DNA of 64,000 bases from Diphasiastrum complanatum. Lineage: Eukaryota; Streptophyta; Lycopodiopsida; Lycopodiales; Lycopodiaceae. The translations under genes were made by a program, and so were the position numbers. The stretch covers positions 4,017,547-4,081,546 of the forward strand of contig CM055108.1 in assembly GCA_029204225.1 (NCBI GenBank), read 5' to 3'. How positions within the stretch are numbered: position 1 is the stretch's first letter; each line of letters opens with the position of its first letter. The notes below the pieces were generated by a model. The model worked only from the letters and a program-made list of their open reading frames with translations. It had not been told where the DNA came from and did not search any database. Shown here one piece after another: positions 22,426 to 33,764 of this stretch.

Positions 22426-23500
22426 ACATGGTGCTTGTCGCAACCGCATGTGGATCGCAACCGTAGTTGTTGCGATATTTAGCAGAGTCTTGCGGTTGCT
22501 AGGCAGAGCCTTGGTTCCCTTGCAGTGCCTTAGCAGTTGGTCTTCGCATAATGACCATAGCGTTCACTCTACGGTGCCTTTGGGCAGTGCCTTGGTGGTA
22601 TTTCTGGTCAAACAACTTGAAGGTGTCGGAATGCATAGGTTGTCACATTCTTCACATATTTCTCATTTTTTGCATTTTGGGAAAATGCGAGGACGAGCTT
22701 AAAACTTTTATTTCGTCGAAGTAGACGGGACTTCGCATATTTTGCATTTTGAAAAAATGTGATAATGACTTGGAACTGATATTTCGTCAAAGTAGACGGA
22801 CACTTCGCATTTTTTGTCTTTCGAAAAAATGACAACTGTGCAAAAAATAGTTCAATTCTGCAGCCTGTTGCAAAGATAGTGTGTTTCTGCAGACTTGTTC
22901 AAAATGGAAATTTGTTGAAGTTGTTGAAGATGGCCAGGTCTTCAATGTCCTTCAAATAACTTGACTTAACATTTGAATGTAAAAAGGAGAATAGGATTGG
23001 TTACCCTTTAGTCTTTGATCCATGGATGAAGATCAACCAAAAGTCGATGTAGTCGTTCTTCGAATAGTTCAGTTGTGTGAGTTATGTGATTCCTGCAGAT
23101 ATCATATGAGCATACATAGAACCAAAGTCGGTTGCATCTGACCCTAGATCAATGATCATAAAAGTGCATGATGAGTCTTGAAATAGAAGTTATCACCAAG
23201 GAGTAATTTGTGGACTTAATTTTCAACAGATTGCACATTGATCTAACACTTGATTGATCCTAACAATCTATCTTGACAAACTCAAGGCAAGAGCGTTGCA
23301 TCTATCATTCACCATTCAACATTCACATATTGAGACAACTTTTGATGAAAAAAACTAAGTATGGAATTGTCTTGGTCTTGGGTAGAGAGAGAGTACAAGT
23401 GATTGCTCTTGGGTAGAGGGAGAATGTGTAAAAAACTCTAAGTATTGGAGCTCTCTCAACAACCTCTCATGCAAAAAACTAACTGTAGACTCAAGCACTC
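22426..23500. other. unassigned DNA between gypsy LTR and copia fragment
   Basis: Contains the 72 bp tandem repeat (22664-22836), otherwise AT-rich and unassigned. Confidence 0.5.
22664..22836. repeat. 72 bp tandem repeat, 2.4 copies
   Basis: Units start at 22664, 22736 and 22808 with CATWTTTTGCATTTTG and end GTAGACGG..ACTTCG. The period is exactly 72 bp. Confidence 0.85.
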
Positions 23501-23597
23501 ACTCTCTCATCGAGTGGCTTGAGATCCAAGATAGGTGGAAATGAAGATCAACCATTGGACCACTCTCACATCACCTCTTACATTGATTAGACCACTC

Positions 23598-24404
23598 TCA
23601 TGGCACCTCCTCCTTAATGGTTGTTGTAAGGGCCTTGTACTCGTTGCCTTCACATGATGATAATGAGAGTGTATCTTGTTTCTTGGATAACCAAGATACG
23701 AGACTGCCTCCAATAAAGATGGTATAAGCACTTGTGAACTTTCTATCCATTTTGTCACTTTCAAAATCCAAATCTGAAAAGGCAACCATTGTTATATCCT
23801 CTCCTTTGTAGATCAAACCATAATCTAATGTGGAGGAAACATATCTCAAGATCTTTTTGGCCGATTTCCAATGACAAATTTTTGGATCTTGCATGAATTG
23901 ACTCAATTTTTGCACACTAAAGCTCAAATCCGGCCTAGTTATGGTCAACCAAATAAGGGAGCCAATAAGACTCCTATAAAGGGTGATGTCCTCGAAGGTC
24001 CTTGAAGGATCTTTCATCCCCTTTAATAGGATCTTTTACAACATGCTCCATGGGAACATCTATACTCTTGAAATTTTCCATACGAACATTTTAAGCATAG
24101 AAAGAGCATATCTAGATTGACTAATAAAGGCTTGATCTTGCCGTAGATCTACGTCTATGCATAAGATGTAGTGAAGTTCACCTAAATCTTGCATCTTAAA
24201 TTCACTACCTAGTGCACTTTCTGTTTCATCAACAAGCTTCATGTAACTTCCACTCAAGATGATATCATCTACATAAATGATGAGAATGACTAGATTGTTA
24301 TTTACAAACTTTATGTACAAAGAGAGATTATAGTCACTTAGATTAAATCCAATTGAGATAAGATATGAGTTTAGCCTTGCATAGACCTTGTGTGAAAAAT
24401 TCAA
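23598..24404 (-). pseudogene. Ty1/copia fragment: RT C-terminus and RNase H
   Basis: The minus strand encodes VILIIYVDDIILSGSY (intact catalytic YVDD) and the thumb (EFKMQDLGELHYILCIDV). After a frameshift it gives the connection/RNase H part SLIGSLIWLTITRPDLSF ... SAYTIFIGGSLVSWLSKKQ. Gag, protease, integrase and LTRs are absent, and the copy is cut at 24404 where the LTR of copia element 2 begins. The YVDD motif and copia-type RNase H make the family clear. Confidence 0.88.
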
Positions 24405-25013
24405 CTAGTTTAGTTGAGTTATTTTGGCAATTTTGAGGCCAACTTGGAATTTCAACTTAGAGATAGATTTTTTATGTCAATGAGGCCTAAAATAGTGTTT
24501 GTACTATTTATGACAAGTAGAGATGATAAGGACAGATTTAGACCTACTCTAATTGGCTAATATAGATACATTGCATTTGGTCAGTAAAAACTAGGCTTTT
24601 GGTAAAGTACCTAGAAGTTGCTATTTTAGGGCAAGTGGAAAAGTGACATTATGGATGCTATACCATCATGGAGAACTGATCTTGTTAAACTCATTTTATT
24701 TGGATAACTTTTTTGTTTTTATTTTGTGTCCATCTCTTTCATATTTTTCATGATATCTTGAGTTCTAGTGCGTAGAATGTGATTTTTCTTGTTGTACTTG
24801 GATCCACACATGTGAAAGACGATGTGTTGTTGCTGTTCTACAGATAGGGATAGTAGAATATTGGATCTTAGTGATTACGATCATATCTACATGAATTTCT
24901 AAGTTCTAGCATGGTAGATGTATGATTTCTAGCTTGTGAATGATTCTAGATGTGCATCCAAATTTAGACAAAATCTAATTGATCCATTGTGTTTTGGATA
25001 TGTATTTTTCACA
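24401..25013 (+). repeat. 5' LTR of copia element 2
   Basis: Begins near TCAACTAGTT (24401), matching the start of the LTR at 16752, and ends ...TTTTTCACA directly before the primer-binding site. It shares several blocks with the LTR of element 1 but lacks its (CT)n expansion. Confidence 0.75.
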
Positions 25014-25024
25014 TGGTATTAGAG
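25014..25024 (+). promoter_or_regulatory. primer-binding site of copia element 2 (tRNA-iMet type)
   Basis: TGGTATTAGAG differs by one base from the standard plant copia PBS TGGTATCAGAG and abuts the LTR end. Confidence 0.8.
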
Positions 25025-25524
25025 AAGGTTGTAGGCTAAATTTGGTGGATTTGCCAAATCTAGAGGTGGATTTGAGGGTGCCATCAATTCTATGTGGAGT
25101 TGGAGTGGTTTCTCTCTCAAATCAAGCATTTTCAAGTGTAGAAAGTGGATCTTTGTGATCCTAGCTTCATTTTAGGTCAAATCACTTGGAGTAGGTCAAT
25201 TTTTTAATCCACTTACTGGAATGTGGAGACAGAAATTGCTCATTATTGTGGATGTTGCATTCTATTTGTAGATGTATCAAGATTCTAGCTTTTGCATATA
25301 GTTTTTGCTTGATTCAAAATTTTGCATTTTTGTGAAAACTCAAAATTTGATAAGAACTATTGGTTAAAAGGTTTTAATCTTTTCAATAGTGTGATTCAAG
25401 TGTATTTGAGTTCAAAATTTCATTTTATTATAGGTAGATCAAGTGTGATCAAGACATCATCAATTCTATGTGCTAGATTTGCTAGACGAGAGAAAAAGAG
25501 AGGCTAGATTGTTTCCAGATCTTT

Positions 25525-28500
25525 GTGATTTATTCTTATGTTGATTTTCAAGAGAGTTCTAGGTGCGGAACAAGTTCAAAGAATAAGATCAATCATTCCA
25601 ACATGACAACTTCAAGTGGCTTCATGTTGGAGAGCAAAGATAGGCTTACCTCAAGCAACTATTCAACTTGGAAGGTGAGGATGGAGTCTTTGCTAGAGAT
25701 GAATGAGTTGATGGATATTGTTGTAGGTGTGTAGGAGAGACCTTTGGAACCTCAAGAGAAATTGAGGTATGATAGGAGGGAAAAGAAATCTCTTCATGTG
25801 ATCAAGATGAACGTGACTAATGAACTTCTCAAGGAAGTTGGTAAGTGCACTACATCTAGTGAGGCTTGGGAAACTTTAAAGAAGGTTTATGAGTCCAAGT
25901 ATACATCAAGGGTCCTAACCCTTAGTAGGAGACAAATCTTTCAAATTCTTCAAAAGAAGGATGAAAGTGCTCATGCTTTTGTTTTGAAAGTTAAAGCTTT
26001 GAATGATGAATTAGCATGTATTGGTGAAAGCATTAAGGATGTTGAACTTGTACAAGTTGTTCGTAATGGATTATGGGATGATCATGCTAGCTTGGTACAA
26101 AGCTTTGCTATTCAAAAGACATTGCCAAGTATGGAGGACTTGCAAGAGGTCTTGGTGGCTGAAGAGTTTAGACTCCAAGCTAGAGTATCATCTTCTACAT
26201 CTCAAGTTGGAGAGGAAGAAGCTATGTTCTCAAAAGGTAAGTTCAAGGGCAAGGGCAAGTGGTCTAGAGGGCAACATCAAGGTGAGCCTATAAGCTACCT
26301 ACAATTGACAAGCTCCATAATGTGCTTGTGGCTGAGGATAGTAGAATGCTTCATCTTAAAGCAAGGATGGGATCCATGTCCTTGCAAGGAGGTGATGAGA
26401 AGGCCAACTTCTCATTCAAAGACAAAAAGAAGACTCATTCATCCAAGAAGAACCAAGGCAAGGAGGTTGAGGACAAAGATGGTGGATCAAGCTCCAAAGG
26501 CAAATACAAGAAGGACAAATCAAAGCTAACACGTTTCTTTTGTGGCAATAAAGAACATTTTGCTTTTGAGTGCTTCAAGAAGAAGATTTCTCAAGAGAAG
26601 GAAAAGCAAGTAAATCTTGTGCTTGAGGAGGAGGAGGAGGATTGCAACTCATTTTTTATGGCATCTACAACACCAACATCAAGAAAAGACATATGGTGGA
26701 TTGATAGTTGGGGCTAGCTCCCACATCATGTCACACACAACAAGGACTATTTCTCTACCTGACTTTCTTATAATGATTTTAAGAAGTTCATATTCACTCC
26801 AAGTGATCAAGAATGTAAGATAGATGGCATAGGATCTATTCCATTATGTCTTGGATCTTCTAAGAGAATAGATCTCGATAATGTTTTTTATGTACCATAC
26901 ATCACAAAAAATTTGTTGAGTGTTGGACAACTAATGGATAATGGACTAGATGTACACTTCAAACATGGAGTTTGTCCCATAATGAAGGATGATAAGTGTA
27001 TTGCTAGTGGCATTAAGCAAGGTAGATTGTTCAAGTTGGATGCTAATGTTATCATTGGAAGTGTGAGCATGGCAAGGAAGGAGCTTTCTTACTTGGAGTT
27101 ATGGCACAAGAGGTTAGGCCATCCTAACTATCAAGCAATGGAGTCCATGATTTCCAAGGAGCTGGCACTCGAGCTTCCCAAATCCATATTCAAGTGTGGC
27201 AAGCTTTGTGAAGCTTGTGGTCTATCTGAGACACATAAGTAACCATTCAAGAGATCTATTAATAGATCTATCTCTCCTCTCGATCTTATTCACTCGGATG
27301 TTCATTCATTTTCACATGAATCTAATGGTGGTGCTTTGATGTATGTAACCTTCGTAGATGATTGTACAAGATACACTTGGATCTATCTATTGCCAAAGAA
27401 AAGCTTAGTGTATGATTCTTTTGTAAAGTTTAAATCTCTTGTTGATAAGCAACTTAATGCTAGCATCAAAATATTAAGATGTGATAATGGAGGAGAGTGC
27501 ATCTCCAATAGCATGAGAGATTTTTTAAGAGAGAATTCACATGTACTTACACCCTCCAACAAAACGGGGTGGCCGAGATAAAAATAGATTTTTGTATGAA
27601 TGTGCTATAGCTATCCATTTCTTTTTGGGGAGAAGCTATTACATGTGCAAATTTTTTATGTAATAGGCTTCCTAATAGTGCCATTGGGGGAATCACACCA
27701 TTTGAAGCCTTGTATGGCAAAAATCCAAATTTAAAATATTTGAAAGTCTTTGGATGTATTTGTTATGTCCATATTCCTTTAGAAGTAAGGAAGAAAGAAG
27801 ATGCTACTTCATTTAAAGGCATTTTTGTTGGCTATAGTGATTATAGCAAAGGGATATATGATTATGATCCTATCTCTAAGAAAGTTAAAGTAAGTAGAGA
27901 TGTACTCTTTGATGAATCACATCATGCCAAAGTGAATGAGATCTCATCTCACTCTCATGTTGTCAAAGATCTTGCAAAGACCGAGGAGGAGCTTCAAGTT
28001 GTTGAGGAGTTTGAGGATCTTGCTCAAGATTCGAGAAGGCCAAGGAGGTCTAAAAGGCACAAGGTTGAGCCATCTAGGCTCACCTATATCGAGAAGGGCA
28101 AGCAAAGGGAAGACACTCATCCTATTACTTCCTACACTTTCTTGACTACTATGCTTGAAGAGCCATCTTGTTTTGAAGATGCTATTAAGTCACAATCTTG
28201 GAAAAATGCTATGCAAGTTGAGTTTGATTCTTTGATGGAAAATCAAATTGGGAGTTGTGGATCTTCCGTATGGGAAGAACCCACTTTATTGTAAGTGGAT
28301 TTATAGATTTAAGTATAATAAAGATGGATCCATAAATAAGTACAAAGAAAAACTTGTAGCAAAAGTTTTTTTTTGCAAACTAAAGACTTAGATTATAATG
28401 CAACTTTTGCTCATGTTGCTAAGCTGGTCACTATAAGAATGATAATTTGTCTTGCTACTTCTTTCAAATGAGAGTTTTTCCAACTTGATGTGACTAAGGC

Positions 28501-29150
28501 TTTCCTAAATGGATTTTTGGAAGAAGAGATCTACATGTTGCAACTCAAGGGCTTCATCAAGGAAGGAGATGAAGACAAAGTTTGCTACTTGAAGAAGAGT
28601 CTTTATGTAGAGTTTTTATGAACTCAAGCAAGCACCTAGAGCTTGGTACTCTAGGTTGCACAACTACGTCTAATCTATTGGTTTTGTGATAAGCTCTTAT
28701 GAACCTTAACTATATGTCAGATGTAATGATGGCAAGATCATTATTTTGGTTTTGTATGTAGATGATATCATCCTTACAGGAAATGATCTTGATGGCATAA
28801 GAGATGTCAAATTGCTTTGTCTAGTGAATTCAAGATGGTAGAACTAGGAATTGTTAAGTTTATACTTGGAATAGAAGTCTCTAGAAGTAGTGATTTTACT
28901 CTCATTTTTCAATCAAAGTATGCTACTTCCATCTTTGAAAATTTTGAAATAAAAGATTGTAAAGGGATTGACACCCCTATAGAGCAAGTTGTGAAAGTTT
29001 CTATCATGATGGTGATGAAGCATCCTTTGACGACATCACACTCTATAGAAATATTATTGGCCCTTGAGGTCTTAAATTCAATAGATTTAACACTATTCTG
29101 GGTAGCATGGTCTCTATGCTTCAAGAAAATTTAAGATCTCAATGGAAGTG
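25525..29150 (+). pseudogene. Ty1/copia retrotransposon 2, internal region, decayed, 3' truncated
   Basis: Gag starts MTTSSGFMLESKDRLTSSNYSTWKVRMESLLEMNE (given here only as a landmark at 25603), with the UBN2-type region TTSSEAWETLKKVYESK. The zinc knuckle is altered (FFCGNKEHFAFEC, first Cys lost). Protease WWIDS is broken by a frameshift at 26708. The GAG-pre-integrase (26900-27240), integrase (HSDVHSF; RCDNGGEC) and chain KVFGCICYVHIP follow. The RT contains LYVDDIILTGND near 28755 but is littered with stops from 28250. RNase H and the 3' LTR are absent; coding similarity fades near 29100. Confidence 0.88.
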
Positions 29151-29297
29151 GTAAGCAAAGTAGCTCCATCAATAACTATGATGATGAGTGTTCTTCAATG
29201 ACATCATTTTGTAGTGATGTTTTAGATTCATTGTGAATAGAAAAAGGAACTAATAATCACAAAACTAGTCAATCAAGGTTGCTTTTTATTTCATGTC

Positions 29298-30053
29298 TGT
29301 AGTGGGTTTCTTTCCTTGCCTAACTTGAATCCAAGATCTAGTCAATCTAGCATCAAAGAGACGGAGTTAGTTGTCACGCGTAGGTTCGTTCCCATGAGAG
29401 CGATAGTATAGTTCAGATTTCAACATGAATGGAGGATCTAATACTAACATCCATTAACACTAAGCATTAACACTACATCCATTAACCTACTTCCATTAAC
29501 CCTAAATCCACAACAATGATAGAAACTTACTCTTCTCTCTCTCCTTTTCTCTCTCACAAAAAGCATAAGAAATAGCAATCCCAATCATGATCAAATCCAA
29601 CAATTAGCAAAATCCAAAGAAAGCATGAGAAATGGAGGAGAAGAGAGGAAGAGCAAGGACATTCATCAATCCATTTCTAAAGAGAACCAATCTGCTTTAT
29701 TGAAATGAGGAAATGAACATGAGGAGCAACTCGAGTTGGTCCCTTTTTATAGTAGAGAAGAGGACCCTGGCCTCTGAATCCTATTGGTCTAGTCTTGCCT
29801 CTCTTTTTATTCAAATTTAAAAAAGTGTGAGAACTATCAAAATTGGAGGGAAATCCAACTTTATTCACTAACTTGACATTTAGGCCCTGCGACATTAAAA
29901 GTCCCGCAAAAAGGCCTAAAGTCCTTTTATTGACTTTCTAATTAATCAAATAACTACGTGATCATTGGGTTGGACTTACACACGCAGGGTGCCAATCCCT
30001 CTCACTTATTAACTAGGGTTAGGGTTCCCTTGGGATCCGCAAACCCTCCAACA
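29298..30053 (-). repeat. 3' LTR of gypsy element 2
   Basis: On the minus strand it starts TGTTGGAGGGTTTGCGG at 30053, directly after a polypurine tract. It contains CTACTATAAAAAGGGACC (TATA box) near 29740 and AATAAA (in CAATAAAGCAG) near 29700. The outer end near 29298 (...CACTACAGACA) is estimated from terminal sequence only. The first 345 bp match the LTR at 22080-22425. Confidence 0.7.
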
Positions 30054-30106
30054 GTATCCCCCACCAAAACTGGTGGCGGTCCCACGACACCCGCAATATG
30101 CAATTA

Positions 30107-33084
30107 TTGGGGACTTTTATTGGCTTCGCGCCGAATCTTAATTAAATGATATTGCACGTTCTCCATAAAGTCAAGACGTGCAGTATTGAAATCCAAATTA
30201 TGCGGCAAAAAACAACGGTGGGCTCTGGCAATCCACTTGGAAGTTGTCCATGAGGTGAAGCGGGATTCCCAAGAGCCTCCCATCATAGCCGCACAGAAAT
30301 ACAGCCGAGCAATCGGCAGCTGATCTTTGATTTGCTCTGAGGCCATTGGCTTATCTGGATCAAATGCCAGAGTAGGAAGGCAATCGTCCCATTTGGTTGC
30401 CACTGACGCCAACAGAGTTAGATCTTTTGCAAACATTGTTGATTGTCGCACCGTTGGATCCGGAGAGTAGACATACTCTCTCTGATATGCCTGTAAGGCC
30501 TGGTGGAAATCCACTGAAATATTCCAGTTGTAAGGCTGGTGGATGATTGGCCAATTGGGCGTATGGATGGTGATTTTATCCATAGCCAATCCCAAATCTT
30601 TCCATTTTTGTCTTCGTGGCATTGGCACATAATAGGGATCTACCCGCAACTGGCAAGGGCTGGCGACTTTACTCCTAATTGATTCCAGAGTTTTCTCAAA
30701 GACTATGATTCTCCATGTCGGTTGCCTCCCAATGCAGGTATTTTGTCCAATTCTTTGTCGGCCTCGATCTCGGATGTCTTAAATTTGAGAGCCCATCCAC
30801 CACGCAAGGACTGATGTGGATGCTGCTTTAAGAAGGTCTGGATCTGGTCCTCGACGCTGATGGGCCTTCTGAATAAATGGCTCATCCTTGATGAGGATGG
30901 ACCCGCTTGTACTACCGGTATAGTTGGTGGTTGATCTGCTAGATCTGGAGCTCCCCCCTGGTCCATGCTCGAATCAATGCCTGTATCCATCTGTACAGCT
31001 TTTTGGCGTGAAGGGGAGAATTGCGGCATGACCGGGATGGGGATTTGTGGTCCGGCTTCCAACACTTGAGTGATGGATTTTTCATAGGCGTTGATGGTCT
31101 CTTTTGCCTTTTCCAACTCGGTTGAAGCTGCTCCTTTGAGCCTATCAAAGTGGCCTTGGAATCCCTGAAGGGCCACTTTATATGTTTCCACTTTCTTGAA
31201 CAAATATGCAATCTCCGTCGGTGTGACCGGATGATCGGGTATTTGTGTTTGTAGATATGCATCACGCTCAAGGGTGGTCGCATCCAATTCACCTTGAAGC
31301 CGTGTGCGATCTTGTTCGGCCATTTCTAATTGCCCCTTCAGCAGCTCCACCTATTGCTTGGCATCTTGCACTGTCTTATCTGCCTAATCCTGTGCGGTTG
31401 TCAGGGCATTTTGCAAGGAGCTGATGTAGGTTTCCAAGCGATCAGCTTGTTGCTGGCCCAATGTCTTTTCGCTTTCAGCCTTTTCTTCATGTTGCTTGGC
31501 TATCTTCACCTCTCGATCCAACTGGACAATTTTTTGGCTGATCAAGGTGTTTTCGGATCCTAAAACATTGATCCTCTGTTCCATTTCTTTTTTTTTATCC
31601 GGCATAGACTGGATCACTTGCCCAAGGCTTGAAACTAACCCGAGAGCATCACCATAATCGACAGTCGTGGAGGTGGTAGCAGCAGGAGACCCTGATGGTA
31701 CTGTCCGTGGTAGGCGTGGAATAGGTGCCAAAGTCTCTTCTTCTTCAAAAATATCCTCGTCTTCAAACCCTTCATGCACCGTGGCGTCGAACTGATTTGG
31801 TGACTTGACAACTGTGTCGACCCGAAGTGTGGCTGGGCTACCCTGTGTGGGTGGTTGCTGACTAGCATCTTTGACACCAACAATAGCTTCATGGATATGC
31901 CAGAATCCTCTTCCTAGGGATTGGGGTTCAAAGGGTGCTGGGATCTGGGGCATTTCAAAGATTTCGGTGGCCCCAAGGGGGTCGAAATCATCGAACATAT
32001 CCATGAAGAACTGTGTGTTGGGTGAGGTTGCTTCGGTGTGCGGGGGTGAGGCAGGCTGGGCAGCTGTGATGGGAATGGTAGGCCCAATGGTCATAGACTA
32101 TCGTTGTATGGGAGCAAAGGCGAGGAAAGCATCAGAGGCGAGGGGAATGGGAATTTCAGTGCGAACAACAACAGGGGGTGGAAGCGTAGCTGACGAGGTA
32201 TGCCTAGTACGACGTCATGACGCGGAAGGCGAGTCAAGAATTACGATCTTGTTGCGTGGACGACGATGACTATTGGAACTTGAGGCCTAGTGTGGTGACT
32301 CGGCTGGTGCTTCTTTGTAAACCGAAAGCACAGAATCCAGGTTGAAGCCATGGATTCTGTTTTCTAAGTGAGAAGCGGCTAAGAGGGACAATAGATAGCC
32401 AGTGGCGAACTGCTGCTTTGTATTGGCCTTGATAGCTCGCTTGAGCTCACCAGAAATAGTCTTGAACCAGTTATATGGTTCAAGAGGGGCTTTGGCCAAC
32501 TTGATGTGGGACTCCACTATCCTACGAAGGATTTGAGATGTGATGCGGTCTTTCCTGAGGTTGCCAACCATCAGGAAATGATTCAACAATTGGACAGCGA
32601 CGTGGATGGAAGGCTCAATGATGGCTTCCAGAAGGTAACCATCATTAGTCCAATGTAGATCGTTGGTGAGGTCAATGTATGGCTTGATGGCCTGTTTGGC
32701 GTGCTTGTGATTGGGTGAGGCGTGCGTACCGGATGAGATTCCTATAGCTGCAAGTGTGGCCTCAGTGACGTGCACCTTGTGTGTGGCTCCTTGGAAGGTG
32801 ATGTAAAACTTGGATTTCTCTTCCTTCCACGTACTGAAGGCAAGAGTGATGAAATCCATATTGATGCATCCTGAAAAGGCTCTCTCATGAATACCCATTG
32901 CAGTAAGTAGAGGCTTCGCAAGGGTCATCCACTGAGTGACCATGCTTGTGCTAGGAAGAATCATGATGTCAGTTGCAGATGGGACATCACGATGGATAGT
33001 ATAGCGCAGAGACTGGGAAGTATCGGTAGAAGACATGATGATTAGAAAGGAATTATACCTGCGTGAGAATGTATCAGAAGGCAA
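30107..33084 (-). pseudogene. ORF3: long coiled-coil accessory protein of gypsy element 2 (~990 codons, interrupted)
   Basis: The minus strand carries four consecutive ORFs (33084-32287, 32094-31384, 31350-30703, 30649-30107) that were probably one frame, separated by stops and shifts. Layout: an N-terminal ~220-residue globular part (KFYITFQGATHKVHVTEATL; HWTNDGYLLEAI; KRAIKANTKQQFATGYLLSL); an acidic/Pro-rich linker (FFMDMFDDFDPLG); a ~200-residue coiled coil rich in E, K and Q; a Pro/Ser linker; and a C-terminal Trp-rich block ending KIRREANK. The layout recalls accessory ORFs of some plant gypsy elements whose N-terminal domain is listed only as a putative plant transposon protein. I do not recognise a defined function. 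A copy of its C-terminal half lies at 20640-22029. Confidence 0.6.
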
Positions 33085-33089
33085 TGCAA

Positions 33090-33660
33090 GAAATCTAGAA
33101 GGCTTTGGTCACAAGAAAAATTCGCAAGAGCTTCGCTAGCACAAGTGAGGAATGAATCGAATTCAGCCAACTTATAGGTGGATTTGGTGGGTCCATTACA
33201 CTAAATAGTAGTTAGGCTGATCAGTTTCGAACAAAAATTTGCAGGCATGTACAGTACTGTAAAAATAGGCTATAAAAATCTCTACGAAGGTTTCTAGGGA
33301 TCTGAACCTATCAGACGAACGTTTTCCAGGGCTGGCGAAGGATGAACCTTCGTCCAGGTACTTTTTTCCACAATTTAAACCTACGGACAACCTAATTTTG
33401 ACATTTTAGGATCATCTAGCTGGTTGACGAAGGTTCATAATGACGTTATGATGCTCGGCGAAGGTTCCCAAAATGGCATATCACTGAACATTCGCCTGAC
33501 TCAAAAATTGAATTTTCTCTTGTCAGAAATCTTCGCCCACCTCATTCTAGATAAATCAAGGGTGGATGTACAGTCTGAGAGCTCAGCGAAGGTTTCTGAT
33601 ACTGTATTAGCCAAATCAATCCAAAATAGTGGTTTTCTAAGTCATTTTCCATAAAAATAC
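33090..33660 (-). promoter_or_regulatory. non-coding leader of ORF3 with iterated AACCTTCGYC motif
   Basis: Between the broken RT and ORF3, the minus strand has at least six copies of the core CCTTCGYY or close variants (near 33585, 33455, 33430, 33345, 33325, 33280). The leader upstream of gag (37985-38215) carries the same motif. The function is unknown; a second promoter or RNA structure for ORF3 expression is only an inference. Confidence 0.45.
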
Positions 33661-33764
33661 TGTGCTTCCGTTTCCTTATGTTGATGACTTCTTGACTTTT
33701 GCTCATCAGTCTTTCCTTATTTTTTCTTTTTTTTTTTTCTTTTTTTTTTTCAACTATCTTTTTC

